Assembly (NCBI GenBank): GCA_040387375.1
Contig: JAZKDW010000004.1
Span: forward strand, 1 to 64,000
DNA from: JAZKDW01 sp040387375
GTDB taxonomy: Bacteria > Pseudomonadota > Gammaproteobacteria > Burkholderiales > Burkholderiaceae_D
Direction: 5' to 3'
DNA length: 64,000 bases
Position numbers and translations under genes: made by a program
In this document: positions 8,041 through 15,974 of the stretch, one piece after another
How positions within the stretch are numbered: the stretch's first letter is position 1
Layout: the number at the start of each line of letters is the position of its first letter
The notes under the pieces: generated by a model
What the model was told of the DNA's origin: nothing
Database searches by the model: none
Seen by the model: only the letters and a program-made list of their open reading frames with translations

Positions 8041-8591
8041 CCAAGCCGATATACATCGACTTCGCGCCGCGTTCATTCATCCGCGCGCTGCACCGGACCC
8101 GGGCTCGCACCTGGATACTTGGAATGGCCGGACTGTTGTCATGTGCGGGCGTGTCGTTTCAGGCACTGCATATCATCCAGCAACAGCGCGAACTGGAAAC
8201 GCAGTTGCAGCTTGCACAAGCTGCATTGGCGGCACGCACCGCACTCAAACCCGTCGCCAGGAAATCCAGCATTACCGAGGTCCAGGCCGGGGCGGTCAAC
8301 ACTGCAATCGGCCAGCTGAATTTGCCGTGGCATGAGGTGTTCGATGCGATCGAAGCGGCCACACCCAAGACGATTGCCTTGCTGGCGCTCGAGCCCGACG
8401 CCGCAAGGCATGTGCTCAAGGGTGTGGCCGAGGCGAAATCAAGCGATGAGATGATCGTGTATGTAGAGATGCTCAAACAACAGGCATTTTTTGCCGCGGT
8501 GGGTTTGACCCGGCATGAGATCAATGAACAGGATCCGCACAAGCCACTGCGTTTTCAGTTTGAAGCACAGTGGGCCGAGCCCGCGCCATGA
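8037..8591 (+). CDS. PilN-like inner-membrane assembly protein
   Basis: This 184-residue protein starts at a GTG that overlaps the preceding TGA (GTGA). The N-terminus reads VTKPIYIDFAPRSF, like the short cytoplasmic motif of PilN, followed by one membrane segment (about 25-47, TWILGMAGLLSCAGVSFQAL), a coiled-coil stretch (QQQRELETQLQLAQAALAAR) and a small periplasmic alpha/beta domain. This is the PilN/GspL C-terminal plan. It probably pairs with the next gene product (PilO/GspM-like) to link the cytoplasmic ATPase to the secretin. Upstream in-frame codons would make a charged extension with no ribosome site, so the GTG is preferred. Confidence 0.65.
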   Translation: MTKPIYIDFAPRSFIRALHRTRARTWILGMAGLLSCAGVSFQALHIIQQQRELETQLQLAQAALAARTALKPVARKSSITEVQAGAVNTAIGQLNLPWHEVFDAIEAATPKTIALLALEPDAARHVLKGVAEAKSSDEMIVYVEMLKQQAFFAAVGLTRHEINEQDPHKPLRFQFEAQWAEPAP

Positions 8592-9166
8592 ACAAACAAA
8601 AATTCGCCACCGCTGGATTGCAGGCCCGTATCGCCCTCGCCCGATTCGGATGGGCCAACGGGCTCGCCTGCGGATTGTGCATGGCGGCCATCATCGGCGG
8701 GCTGTCGGGAATTCCGTATTTGCAAAAACGTTCGGAAGCGCAGGAACTGGCATTAACGCGGGCCAGGCAAGCGCTGCAATCGGCTGCCATTATTACGCCG
8801 GCATCACCGCCGCTGGCCGAGGAACGGCTTGGCAAGTTTTACGATGCGCTCGGTGAAAAACGTCATGCCGAGCAGCAGCTCAAGACCCTGTTTGCGATCG
8901 CGCGAAAATCCGGTCTGGCGCTGAACCAGGCCGAATACAAATCCGGCGCCGATGGCAATGGCCGTTTCCACACCTACCAGATTCTGTTGCCGGTGAAAGG
9001 CTCCTACGCCGCGATCCGTCAGTTCTGCGAACAAAGCCTGCTCGCCATTCCGTTCGCATCGCTGGACGAGATGAGTTTTAAACGCGATGCAGTGTCCAAC
9101 CGCTCGGTAGACGCAAAACTGCGCTTCACGCTATACCTGTTCGCGACGCCGGAAGCGAAGTCATGA
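8588..9166 (+). CDS. PilO/GspM-like inner-membrane assembly protein
   Basis: A 192-residue protein with one membrane segment (about 26-48, LACGLCMAAIIGGLSGIPYL), a helical region (SEAQELALTRARQAL) and a ferredoxin-like periplasmic domain. The latter includes LKTLFAIARKSGLALNQAEY and the PilO-type YQILLPVKGSYAAIRQF. The ATG overlaps the previous TGA by 4 bp. PilN and PilO homologues form heterodimers spanning the periplasm; here they replace the canonical GspL/GspM pair. The family call rests on topology, the VKGSY-type strand and gene order. Confidence 0.65.
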   Translation: MNKQKFATAGLQARIALARFGWANGLACGLCMAAIIGGLSGIPYLQKRSEAQELALTRARQALQSAAIITPASPPLAEERLGKFYDALGEKRHAEQQLKTLFAIARKSGLALNQAEYKSGADGNGRFHTYQILLPVKGSYAAIRQFCEQSLLAIPFASLDEMSFKRDAVSNRSVDAKLRFTLYLFATPEAKS

Positions 9167-9678
9167 GGTCCCGCCACCTGCTCATGGCAATCGGCCTGGT
9201 GGCAGCGGGCTGGCTCGCTTTTTTCGGCAACAACACGCCGGATGACGGCATCGCCGAACCGGTGATGCGGACATCAGCTCCCACCTCCAGGCCGGCCGCC
9301 GCCGAAAAAACCAAACCGGAGCCGACGATCCTCGCATTACGGCCGCGCGGCACGCTCATCAGCGAACCCGCGCGCACCGACGCCTTGTTTGCCAACCACA
9401 GCTGGGCGCCACCACCACCGCCGCCTCCGCCGCCGCCCAAACCGGTGCCGCCGCCACCGCCAAGCGCACCGCCGCTGCCGTTCACCTACCTGGGGAAAAA
9501 AATCGAAGACCAGCAATGGGAAGCCTACCTGGCACGTGGTGAACAAACCTTCATCGTCCGTGACCAGACCGTAATCGACGGCACCTATCGCGTCGATTCG
9601 ATCAAGCCACCCATTCTCTCGCTCACCTATCTGCCGCTGAACCAGGTGCAGACGCTCACCATTGGAGGAACCGAATGA
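9163..9678 (+). CDS. PilP/GspC-like proline-rich inner-membrane protein
   Basis: The 171-residue protein has an N-terminal membrane anchor (about 5-21), an unstructured linker with ten consecutive prolines followed by KPVP and five more prolines (around residues 83-105), and a small C-terminal beta domain. This domain (FTYLGKKIEDQQWEAYLARG and FIVRDQTVIDGTYRVDSI) resembles the HR/PilP fold that contacts the secretin periplasmic domains. The gene overlaps both neighbours by 4 bp and directly precedes the secretin gene, the usual place for pilP or gspC. The long polyproline rod could span the periplasm. Confidence 0.65.
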   Translation: MRSRHLLMAIGLVAAGWLAFFGNNTPDDGIAEPVMRTSAPTSRPAAAEKTKPEPTILALRPRGTLISEPARTDALFANHSWAPPPPPPPPPPKPVPPPPPSAPPLPFTYLGKKIEDQQWEAYLARGEQTFIVRDQTVIDGTYRVDSIKPPILSLTYLPLNQVQTLTIGGTE

Positions 9679-12017
9679 TGCGCGCTCGTCTCACCCATTC
9701 GTCCGACCGGATTTCCCGTCCGCCCGTTGTCCGGCTGGGCACTACCGTCCTGTGCCTGTTCATCGGACTCATCCTGAGCGGCTGTGCCGCGCAGATGGCC
9801 TACCGCGACGGTAAGGACCTGCTGGCCCACGGCAAAGTGGAGGAAGGACTGGCCAGGTTCCAGGAAGCGCTGGCGCTCGAACCGCGCAGCCCCGAGTACA
9901 AGGCGGCGGCCATCCAGACGCGCGAGCGGCTGGTATCCAGCCTGATCGAACAGGCCGACCGGATGGCCGAGGCGGGCAAGGCCTCCGAGGCCGGCACGCT
10001 ATATCGGCGCGCGCTGGCATTCGACCCCAGCAATGAACGGGTTCGTGAAGGGCTGCAGGCATTGGAGGCAGAGCAACGGCATGCGCAGATCATGAAGGAA
10101 GCCGACAGCGCGTGGGAAAAGAAAGACACCGACACCGCCCAAACGAGATTGCGCACGATCCTGTCGGAAAATCCCAAGCATGCGGCAGCCCTGAACCTGA
10201 AGCGCACCATCGCGGAAAAAACCGCCAACGCTACGCCTGAGTCGAGCTTGTCGCTAGCTTATAAAAAGCCGATCACAATTGAATTCAAGGACGTCGCGAT
10301 CAAGCAAGTGTTCGAAGTGATCGCCCGCAGCGCCGGCCTGAACTTCCTGTTCGACAAAGATGTGAAGACCGATCAGAAGACCTCTGTTTTCCTGAAGAAC
10401 AGCACGATTGAATCCGCCGTCCACTTCACGCTGCTGACCAACCAGCTGGAACAGCAGGTGCTCGATGCAAATACCATCCTGATCTATCCCAACACCGCGG
10501 CCAAACTGAAGGACTATCAGGAACTGATCATCAAGACTTTTTTCCTGACCAACGCCGAAGCAAAGTCCGTCGCCAACACGCTGAAGACCATCCTCAAATC
10601 ACGCGATGTGGTGGTGGATGAAAAACTGAATATGCTGATTGTGCGTGACACTGCGCAGGCAATCCGGCTGGCCGAAAAACTGGTGGCGCTGCAAGACGTA
10701 CCGGAGCCGGAGGTCATGCTCGAAGTCGAGATTCTGGAGGTAAAACGCACACGCCTGCTGGAGCTTGGCGTGCGCTGGCCGGACAGCCTGGTGCTGGCCC
10801 CGCTGCCCTCGGCCACCGGCGGCCCGCTGACCTTGCGCGAACTGCGCGACCTCAACAGCAGCACCATCGGCGTTGCTGTTCCACCTGTCACGATCAAGGC
10901 GCGCAAGGATGATACCGACACCAACATCCTGGCCAATCCGCGCATCCGCGCACGCAATCATGAAAAGGCCAAGATCCTGATCGGCGAGCGGGTGCCGAAT
11001 ATCACAACCACCTCGACCGCCACCGGCTTCGCCTCCGAAACCATCAGCTATATCGATGTCGGGCTCAAGCTCGATGTCGAGCCCACCATATACCTCGACA
11101 ACGATGTCGGCATCAAGATCTCGCTGGAAGTCAGCAACATCGTCAACCAGTTTCAGACCAAAACAGGCTCGGTTGCCTATCAGATCGGCACCCGCAATGC
11201 GACCACGGTATTGCGCCTGAAGGATGGCGAGAACCAGGTGCTGGCCGGACTGATCAACGATGAAGACCGGCGCAGCGCAAACAAAGTGCCGGGACTCGGT
11301 GAAGTGCCGCTGATCGGCCGGCTGTTCGGCAGCACCGCCGACGACAGCCAGAAAACCGAAATCGTGCTGTCGATCACACCTCGCCTGATCCGCAATATCC
11401 AGCGTCCCGAAGCGGCGCTGTCGGAATTCCGGTCCGGCACCGATTCCAGCTTCCGCATCCGTCCCGAATCCGTCGGCGGTGTTCCGGTCATCAGACCGCC
11501 CTCGGGGAATCCGGTGATGAATAGTGTTCAGCCGCCAGTTCTGCCGGCCGCAATTCCTGTTGTTGCGCCTGCGCCGCTGCAGGATGCGGCGCCTGCCGGC
11601 AAGCCGCAGTTGAGCTGGCAAGGCCCCGCCCAACTGAAACTGGGCGACACATTCACGCTGCAATTGATGATGCGTTCGGACGAACCGGTGACCGGCATGC
11701 CGATGGTGATCGGCTTCGACAACCGCGTCCTGCAGGCGATGTCCGTCACGGAAGGCGATTTCCTGAAACAGGGCGGCGCGAGAACCAGCTTTAACAGCCG
11801 CGTAAATCCGAACGGCCAGATACTGATGACCGGCACACGCACCGGCGATGGCGGCGCCACCAGGGAGGGTTATGTCGCGAGCATCACCTTTCGCTCGCTG
11901 GTCCAGGCCGATGCGACACTGATTCAATTGCTGACAGTCGGCGCGACGGGTGTCGCCGGCCGGGCGGTGATGGTACCGACGCCGGCGCCGCACGTGGTGC
12001 GGGTATTACCGCCATGA
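9675..12017 (+). CDS. gspD: Lipoprotein secretin with N-terminal TPRs and C-terminal cohesin-like domain (GspD-like)
   Basis: The 780-residue outer-membrane channel protein has a lipoprotein signal peptide with lipobox LSGC (Cys37), TPR-like repeats (about 45-190), an N0/STN domain (ITIEFKDVAIKQVFEVIARS), an N1 domain and a secretin core with VPGLGEVPLIGRLFG. A C-terminal cohesin-like beta domain follows (about 635-775, from LSWQGPAQLKLGDTFTLQL) after a Pro-rich linker. Classical GspD lacks both the TPRs and the cohesin domain. A ggagg ribosome site lies 6 nt before the ATG at 9675. The lipobox suggests the secretin is lipidated and may not need a separate pilotin. The gene overlaps its neighbours at both ends by 4 bp. 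Confidence 0.9.
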   Translation: MMRARLTHSSDRISRPPVVRLGTTVLCLFIGLILSGCAAQMAYRDGKDLLAHGKVEEGLARFQEALALEPRSPEYKAAAIQTRERLVSSLIEQADRMAEAGKASEAGTLYRRALAFDPSNERVREGLQALEAEQRHAQIMKEADSAWEKKDTDTAQTRLRTILSENPKHAAALNLKRTIAEKTANATPESSLSLAYKKPITIEFKDVAIKQVFEVIARSAGLNFLFDKDVKTDQKTSVFLKNSTIESAVHFTLLTNQLEQQVLDANTILIYPNTAAKLKDYQELIIKTFFLTNAEAKSVANTLKTILKSRDVVVDEKLNMLIVRDTAQAIRLAEKLVALQDVPEPEVMLEVEILEVKRTRLLELGVRWPDSLVLAPLPSATGGPLTLRELRDLNSSTIGVAVPPVTIKARKDDTDTNILANPRIRARNHEKAKILIGERVPNITTTSTATGFASETISYIDVGLKLDVEPTIYLDNDVGIKISLEVSNIVNQFQTKTGSVAYQIGTRNATTVLRLKDGENQVLAGLINDEDRRSANKVPGLGEVPLIGRLFGSTADDSQKTEIVLSITPRLIRNIQRPEAALSEFRSGTDSSFRIRPESVGGVPVIRPPSGNPVMNSVQPPVLPAAIPVVAPAPLQDAAPAGKPQLSWQGPAQLKLGDTFTLQLMMRSDEPVTGMPMVIGFDNRVLQAMSVTEGDFLKQGGARTSFNSRVNPNGQILMTGTRTGDGGATREGYVASITFRSLVQADATLIQLLTVGATGVAGRAVMVPTPAPHVVRVLPP

Positions 12018-12514
12018 CAGCGCAGGCCAGCCGTGGACGCCGCCAGCCGCCGCCAGGTTTTACGCTGATCGAATTATTGGTAACGCTGGCCATACTCGGG
12101 GTACTCGCGAGCATCGCGATTCCTGTTGCGCAGCTGGCGGTACAACGCAGCCATGAGCAAGACCTGCGGCGCTCCCTGCGCGAGATCAGGCAAGCCATCG
12201 ATGCCTACAAGCGGGCCAGCGATGAAGGGCGCATCCCGCGGCCGGTCAACTCCAGCGGTTATCCGAAGACGCTCGATATCCTGGTGGAAGGTGTGCCGGA
12301 CCAGCGCGATGTCAAGCGCAACAAGATTTATTTCTTGCGCCGCATCCCGCGTGATCCCTTCAATACCGATCCGGCCATTCCCGAAGCGGACTCATGGCGC
12401 AAGCGCAGCTATGCAAGCGATGCCGCCGATCCGCAAGAAGGTGATGACGTCTACGATGTGTATACGGCGTCATCGAAAATCGGATTGAACGGCGTGCCAT
12501 ATAAAAAATGGTAA
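12014..12514 (+). CDS. Pseudopilin (type II secretion, GspG/H-like)
   Basis: A 166-residue prepilin with a basic leader (MTAQASRGRRQPPPG) cleaved before FTLIELLVTLAILGVLASIA, retaining Glu+5. The globular part has a helix (LREIRQAIDAYKRASDEGR) and YFLRRIPRDPFNTD, similar to the GspG-type DPW region, and ends TASSKIGLNGVPYKKW. Start ATG overlaps the secretin stop by 4 bp. It is probably a minor pseudopilin of the same machine; the exact GspH/I/J equivalence cannot be set from sequence alone. Confidence 0.85.
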   Translation: MTAQASRGRRQPPPGFTLIELLVTLAILGVLASIAIPVAQLAVQRSHEQDLRRSLREIRQAIDAYKRASDEGRIPRPVNSSGYPKTLDILVEGVPDQRDVKRNKIYFLRRIPRDPFNTDPAIPEADSWRKRSYASDAADPQEGDDVYDVYTASSKIGLNGVPYKKW

Positions 12515-12518
12515 TGCG

Positions 12519-12908
12519 ATGACAAAAACGACTCGCTTGCAGCGACGCGGTTTCACGCTGATTGAATTGCTGGTCGTGCTGGCCATCGTGGCCCTGCTGC
12601 TGTCGCTGGCAGTGCCGCGCTATTTTCAAAGCATCGACACGGCGAAGGAAACCATCCTCGCGGACAACCTGCGCACCACGCGCGAGACCATCGAAAAATT
12701 CTACAGCGACACCGGCCGCTATCCGGAATCGCTGAGCGAACTGGTAGAGAAAAAATACCTGCGCGCCCTGCCCGTCGACCCCATCACGGAAAGCGCGACC
12801 AGCTGGCTCATCGTCGCGCCCGACGATACGGCCAAGGGCAATGTCTACAACATCAATAGCGGCGCGCCCGGCAATGGCAAAGCCGGCACGCCATTCGCGA
12901 GCTGGTAA
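12519..12908 (+). CDS. Small pseudopilin
   Basis: The 129-residue product is a class III prepilin: leader MTKTTRLQRRG, then FTLIELLVVLAIVALLLSLA with Glu+5, a helix (LRTTRETIEKFYSDTGRYP) and SLSELVEKKYLRALPVDPIT, reminiscent of GspG without the calcium-binding end. It begins 4 bp after the previous pseudopilin stop and is followed immediately by a degenerate prepilin-like gene. It likely joins the pseudopilus; whether major or minor is unknown. Confidence 0.85.
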   Translation: MTKTTRLQRRGFTLIELLVVLAIVALLLSLAVPRYFQSIDTAKETILADNLRTTRETIEKFYSDTGRYPESLSELVEKKYLRALPVDPITESATSWLIVAPDDTAKGNVYNINSGAPGNGKAGTPFASW

Positions 12909-12909
12909 G

Positions 12910-13401
12910 GTGAGTCATCCCTGCCCCAGGCCTGGATGCCGGCGGCAGCGTGGTTTTGGCTACCTGAGTTTGCTGATCATGGTGGCGATCATCGGCATCG
13001 CCACCACCGCCACGCTGCAAGCCGGATCCGCGCTGCAGCGGCGCGCGGCGGAGGAAGAATTGCTGGCGATCGGATTTGAGTTTCAACAGGCATTGACCAG
13101 CTATGCGAACGCCACCCCGCCCGGAAAAAAACGCGCGCCCGAGTCCTTGCAGGATCTGCTGAAGGATCCGCGCTACCCGAATATCCGCCGCCATTTGCGC
13201 AAGGTGTATCCCGATCCGATGACTGGCAACGAACAGTGGGGAATTGTCCCGGCGCTGGATGGCGGCGGTATCGCGGGTTTCTACAGCCTGTCCGAAAAAG
13301 CGCCTATAAAAATCGGAAATTTTGATCCGGCGTTTGCCGGTTTTGAAGGCAAGTCGTCTTACCGCGAGTGGAAATTTTCTGGATTGCCGCTAGCGCGTTA
13401 A
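12910..13401 (+). CDS. Degenerate pseudopilin-like protein lacking Glu+5
   Basis: A 163-residue protein starting at GTG 12910, one base after the preceding stop codon. The leader ends RRQRG and the mature part would begin FGYLSLLIMVAIIGIATTAT, so a prepilin-like membrane helix is present but the conserved Glu+5 is replaced by Ser. Canonical GspK tip proteins are the known pseudopilins lacking this Glu, so it may be the tip or a non-polymerising subunit. The rest (ALTSYANATPPGKKRAPESL, LRKVYPDPMTGNEQWG) resembles proteins often annotated only as type II secretion protein in such clusters. It ends the operon. Confidence 0.75.
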   Translation: MSHPCPRPGCRRQRGFGYLSLLIMVAIIGIATTATLQAGSALQRRAAEEELLAIGFEFQQALTSYANATPPGKKRAPESLQDLLKDPRYPNIRRHLRKVYPDPMTGNEQWGIVPALDGGGIAGFYSLSEKAPIKIGNFDPAFAGFEGKSSYREWKFSGLPLAR

Positions 13402-13494
13402 TCGATACTGCAATCCCTGCCGAGTTCGTCGATATTGTTATCGGGGTCGAGCGTGGTGGGATCGGCATGAAGACATCTTGATGCAGGCTCAGTC

Positions 13495-13580
13495 TGGATT
13501 CCCGCGTTCGCGGGAATGACGGTAGTAATTGAGACGAACTCCCATCTAACCACCGTCATTCCCGCGCACGCGGGAATCCA
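13495..13580. repeat. Inverted pair of 29-bp ggattcccgcg repeats between convergent genes
   Basis: 13495-13523 (tggattcccgcgttcgcggg...) and 13552-13580 (its complement) match at 28 of 29 positions, and each unit is itself a small palindrome around cccgcg-cgcggg. The same family occurs at 24791-24864. This is a dispersed proteobacterial intergenic repeat; here it separates the 3' ends of the secretion and biotin operons and could act as a bidirectional transcription barrier. Confidence 0.85.
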
Positions 13581-13587
13581 TAACCCG

Positions 13588-14745
13588 CTAGCACGGCAAG
13601 GACCTCAATTCCCGCAGCGCTTCAAGCAGCCGATCGATGTCTTCGGCAGTGTGCTCCGCGCACAGCGATATCCGCAGCCGCGCGGTGCCTTTCGGGACGG
13701 TAGGCGGCCTTATCGCGGGCACCCAGATGCCACGCTCGCGCAACCCTTGCGCCAACTGCACCGCCAGCCGATTTTCGCCGACGATCAATGGCTGAATCGC
13801 CGTATCGGAAGGAAGCAGGCGCCACGGCAATCCGGCAAGTCCTTTCCGGAGTTGTGCGGCAAGTTGCTGCAGCCGATGCCGTCGCCAGTCTTCCGATTCG
13901 ATCAGTTCCAGGCTTGCCATCAGGGCCATTGCCAGCATCGGCGGGCTGGCAGTCGTAAAAACATAGGTACGGGCACGCTGCAGCAGCCATTCCATGACAT
14001 CCGCCTCACCCGCCACAAAAGCGCCGCAAACACCGGCAGCCTTGCCCAGCGTCCCCATGTATATGAGCCGAGGCGACTTCAGATTGAAATGGGACAAGCT
14101 GCCCCGCCCCTGCTGGCCCAATACCCCGAAGCCATGCGCGTCATCGACCAGCAGCCACGCATCATGACGTTCGCATAAGGCCAGCAGCGCCGGCAGCGGC
14201 GCGATATCGCCATCCATGCTGAACACGGCGTCGGTCGCGACCAGTTTGTTCGGGCTGTTGCACCTGGCAAGCAGGGTTTCCAGCCTGGCCAGATCCAGAT
14301 GCGGATACACGCGGAACTCGGCACGTGAAAGCCGGGCGCCGTCAATCAGGCAGGCATGATTCAGGCGATCGGAAAACACCGTATCGCCAGGCTGCATCAG
14401 CGCCGGAATGATGCCCGTATTCGCCATGTATCCGTTTGAAAAGTACAGCGCGCGCGGCATGCCGGCAAAGGCCGCCAGCGATTGTTCCAGGTCCTCATGC
14501 GCTCGGCTATGGCCACAGATCAGCGCGGAGGCGGCGGCGCCTACGCCGTATTTGTCCAGCCCCTGATGGGCGGCGGCGATCAATGCGGGATGATTGGCAA
14601 GGCCCAGGTAATCGTTGCTGCAAAAAGCCAGATACTGCTTGCCGTCCGCCGTCAGCCTGACACCTTGGGGACCGTCGACAATTTGCCGGCGGCGCAACAG
14701 GTCTTGCCGGCTCAGATCCTCCAGCTGGGATTCGACGTTACGCAT
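13588..14745 (-). CDS. bioF: 8-amino-7-oxononanoate synthase BioF
   Basis: BioF condenses pimeloyl-ACP (or CoA) with alanine to 8-amino-7-oxononanoate, using PLP. The 385-residue protein has the family signatures: FCSNDYLGLANHP, GHSRAHEDLE, LVDDAHGFGVLG and the PLP-binding lysine in IYMGTLGKAAG (K235). Length matches the usual 380-400. It is the last gene of the bio operon and overlaps the 3' end of the P450 gene by 8 bp, so the two are probably translationally coupled. Confidence 0.96.
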   Translation of the reverse strand: MRNVESQLEDLSRQDLLRRRQIVDGPQGVRLTADGKQYLAFCSNDYLGLANHPALIAAAHQGLDKYGVGAAASALICGHSRAHEDLEQSLAAFAGMPRALYFSNGYMANTGIIPALMQPGDTVFSDRLNHACLIDGARLSRAEFRVYPHLDLARLETLLARCNSPNKLVATDAVFSMDGDIAPLPALLALCERHDAWLLVDDAHGFGVLGQQGRGSLSHFNLKSPRLIYMGTLGKAAGVCGAFVAGEADVMEWLLQRARTYVFTTASPPMLAMALMASLELIESEDWRRHRLQQLAAQLRKGLAGLPWRLLPSDTAIQPLIVGENRLAVQLAQGLRERGIWVPAIRPPTVPKGTARLRISLCAEHTAEDIDRLLEALRELRSLPC

Positions 14746-15967
14746 GCATGGCTATCCGTGCTGGCGACGCCCGCACCGGCAGCGTGGCCAGGCCCCGGTA
14801 GGCGGCGTTCGAACCCCAGCGCGCGCCCGGGAGCAGCGCCAGGTCCGGCAGCCGCCGGATCAAGGTAGTGAACGCGACCTCCGCTTCCGCGTAAGACAAG
14901 GTCGCGCCTATGCACACATGCGGGCCAAACCCGAACGACAAGTGGTTTCCTTCATTGCGGGTCAGGTCGAGGGTATCGGGGTCGCTGAATTTTGCCGGGT
15001 CCCGATTGGCGGCGCCGATCAGCGGTATGACCAGCGAACCGCGCCGCAGCCACTGGCCGTGCATCTCGACGTCGGCCAGCACCTTGCGCCCCGTGTATTG
15101 CACGGGGCTGTCAAAGCGCAGCAGTTCCTTCAGCGCCGACGCCATCAGCGATGGACTGTCCCGCAGCATCGCCCACTGCCGGGGATGCTCGAGCAATGCC
15201 AGCAGGCCGTTGCCCAGAAAATTGCGCGTCGTTTCATGGCCGGCAAACAGCAAGGTAGAGCATTGCGCCAACAGCTCTTTGGTCGTGATGATGCCGCCCT
15301 CCTGTTCGGCAAGGATCAGCTGGCTCACAAGGTCGGCGCCGGGATGCAGACGCCGCTGCGGCAGCAGCGCACGGAAATAGTCAGTCATCGCGACCAGGCT
15401 GGTCTGGGCACGGCGCGCGATATCCAGCGTGGGTGTGGGGCTGCCGATAAAGGCCGCGATATCGGAAGACCAGGCGATGAACCGGGCTTGATCGCACGAG
15501 TCCACACCAAGCATCTCGGCAATCACCAGCGCGGGAAGCGGACGGGCGAAATCGCGCATGAAATCGATGTCGCCGCCTGCCGTCATCTGGTCCAGCAAAC
15601 CGTCGACCAGGCACTGAATGCGGGGCCGCATCGACTGGATGAGCGCCGGCTTGAAATAGACGTTCATTACCTGGCGCAGACGCGTGTGCATGCCGCCGTT
15701 GAGGAAAACCAGCGAGCGCGCGAGTATCGCCTTGAGCTCGCGCAATTCCGCCCTGCTCTGCGCGCCGCTGCCATTGACCCAGCCGCCCACTCGCTGCGCG
15801 GAAAAGCGCGGATCCCGCAACACGGCCGCCACATCCGCGTAGCCGGTCAGCAGCCAACCCCCGCCGCAAAATTCCTCGCTCCAGTGCAGCGGCGCCATGC
15901 TGCGCAACGCATGGTAGCGGGGATAAGGATTGCTCAGAAAATCCGCGCTGACGATCTTGCTTCTCAT
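14738..15967 (-). CDS. Cytochrome P450 inside the biotin operon (BioI-like role possible)
   Basis: A 409-residue soluble bacterial P450. The oxygen-binding I-helix motif AGHETT is at 242-247, ExxR (ELLR) at 281-284, and the haem loop FGFGPHVCIG carries the axial ligand Cys352. It lies 7 bp after bioB and overlaps bioF, so it belongs to the biotin operon. In Bacillus, P450 BioI cleaves a fatty acyl-ACP to give pimeloyl-ACP; a similar supply role would fit here, especially as bioC and bioH are not in this window. Redox partners are not nearby. The biotin role is inference from context. Confidence 0.88.
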   Translation of the reverse strand: MRSKIVSADFLSNPYPRYHALRSMAPLHWSEEFCGGGWLLTGYADVAAVLRDPRFSAQRVGGWVNGSGAQSRAELRELKAILARSLVFLNGGMHTRLRQVMNVYFKPALIQSMRPRIQCLVDGLLDQMTAGGDIDFMRDFARPLPALVIAEMLGVDSCDQARFIAWSSDIAAFIGSPTPTLDIARRAQTSLVAMTDYFRALLPQRRLHPGADLVSQLILAEQEGGIITTKELLAQCSTLLFAGHETTRNFLGNGLLALLEHPRQWAMLRDSPSLMASALKELLRFDSPVQYTGRKVLADVEMHGQWLRRGSLVIPLIGAANRDPAKFSDPDTLDLTRNEGNHLSFGFGPHVCIGATLSYAEAEVAFTTLIRRLPDLALLPGARWGSNAAYRGLATLPVRASPARIAMHA

Positions 15968-15974
15968 GCCGCCA

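Noticed and set aside
9400..9480. CCG/CCA-rich tract as a DNA repeat or CRISPR-like array
   Set aside because: It encodes the polyproline linker of the PilP/GspC-like protein in frame; no repeat-spacer pattern is present here or elsewhere in the window.
10599..11993. 464-codon minus-strand open frame across the secretin gene
   Set aside because: Antisense to the secretin, rich in Arg/His/Gly, without ribosome site or family motif.
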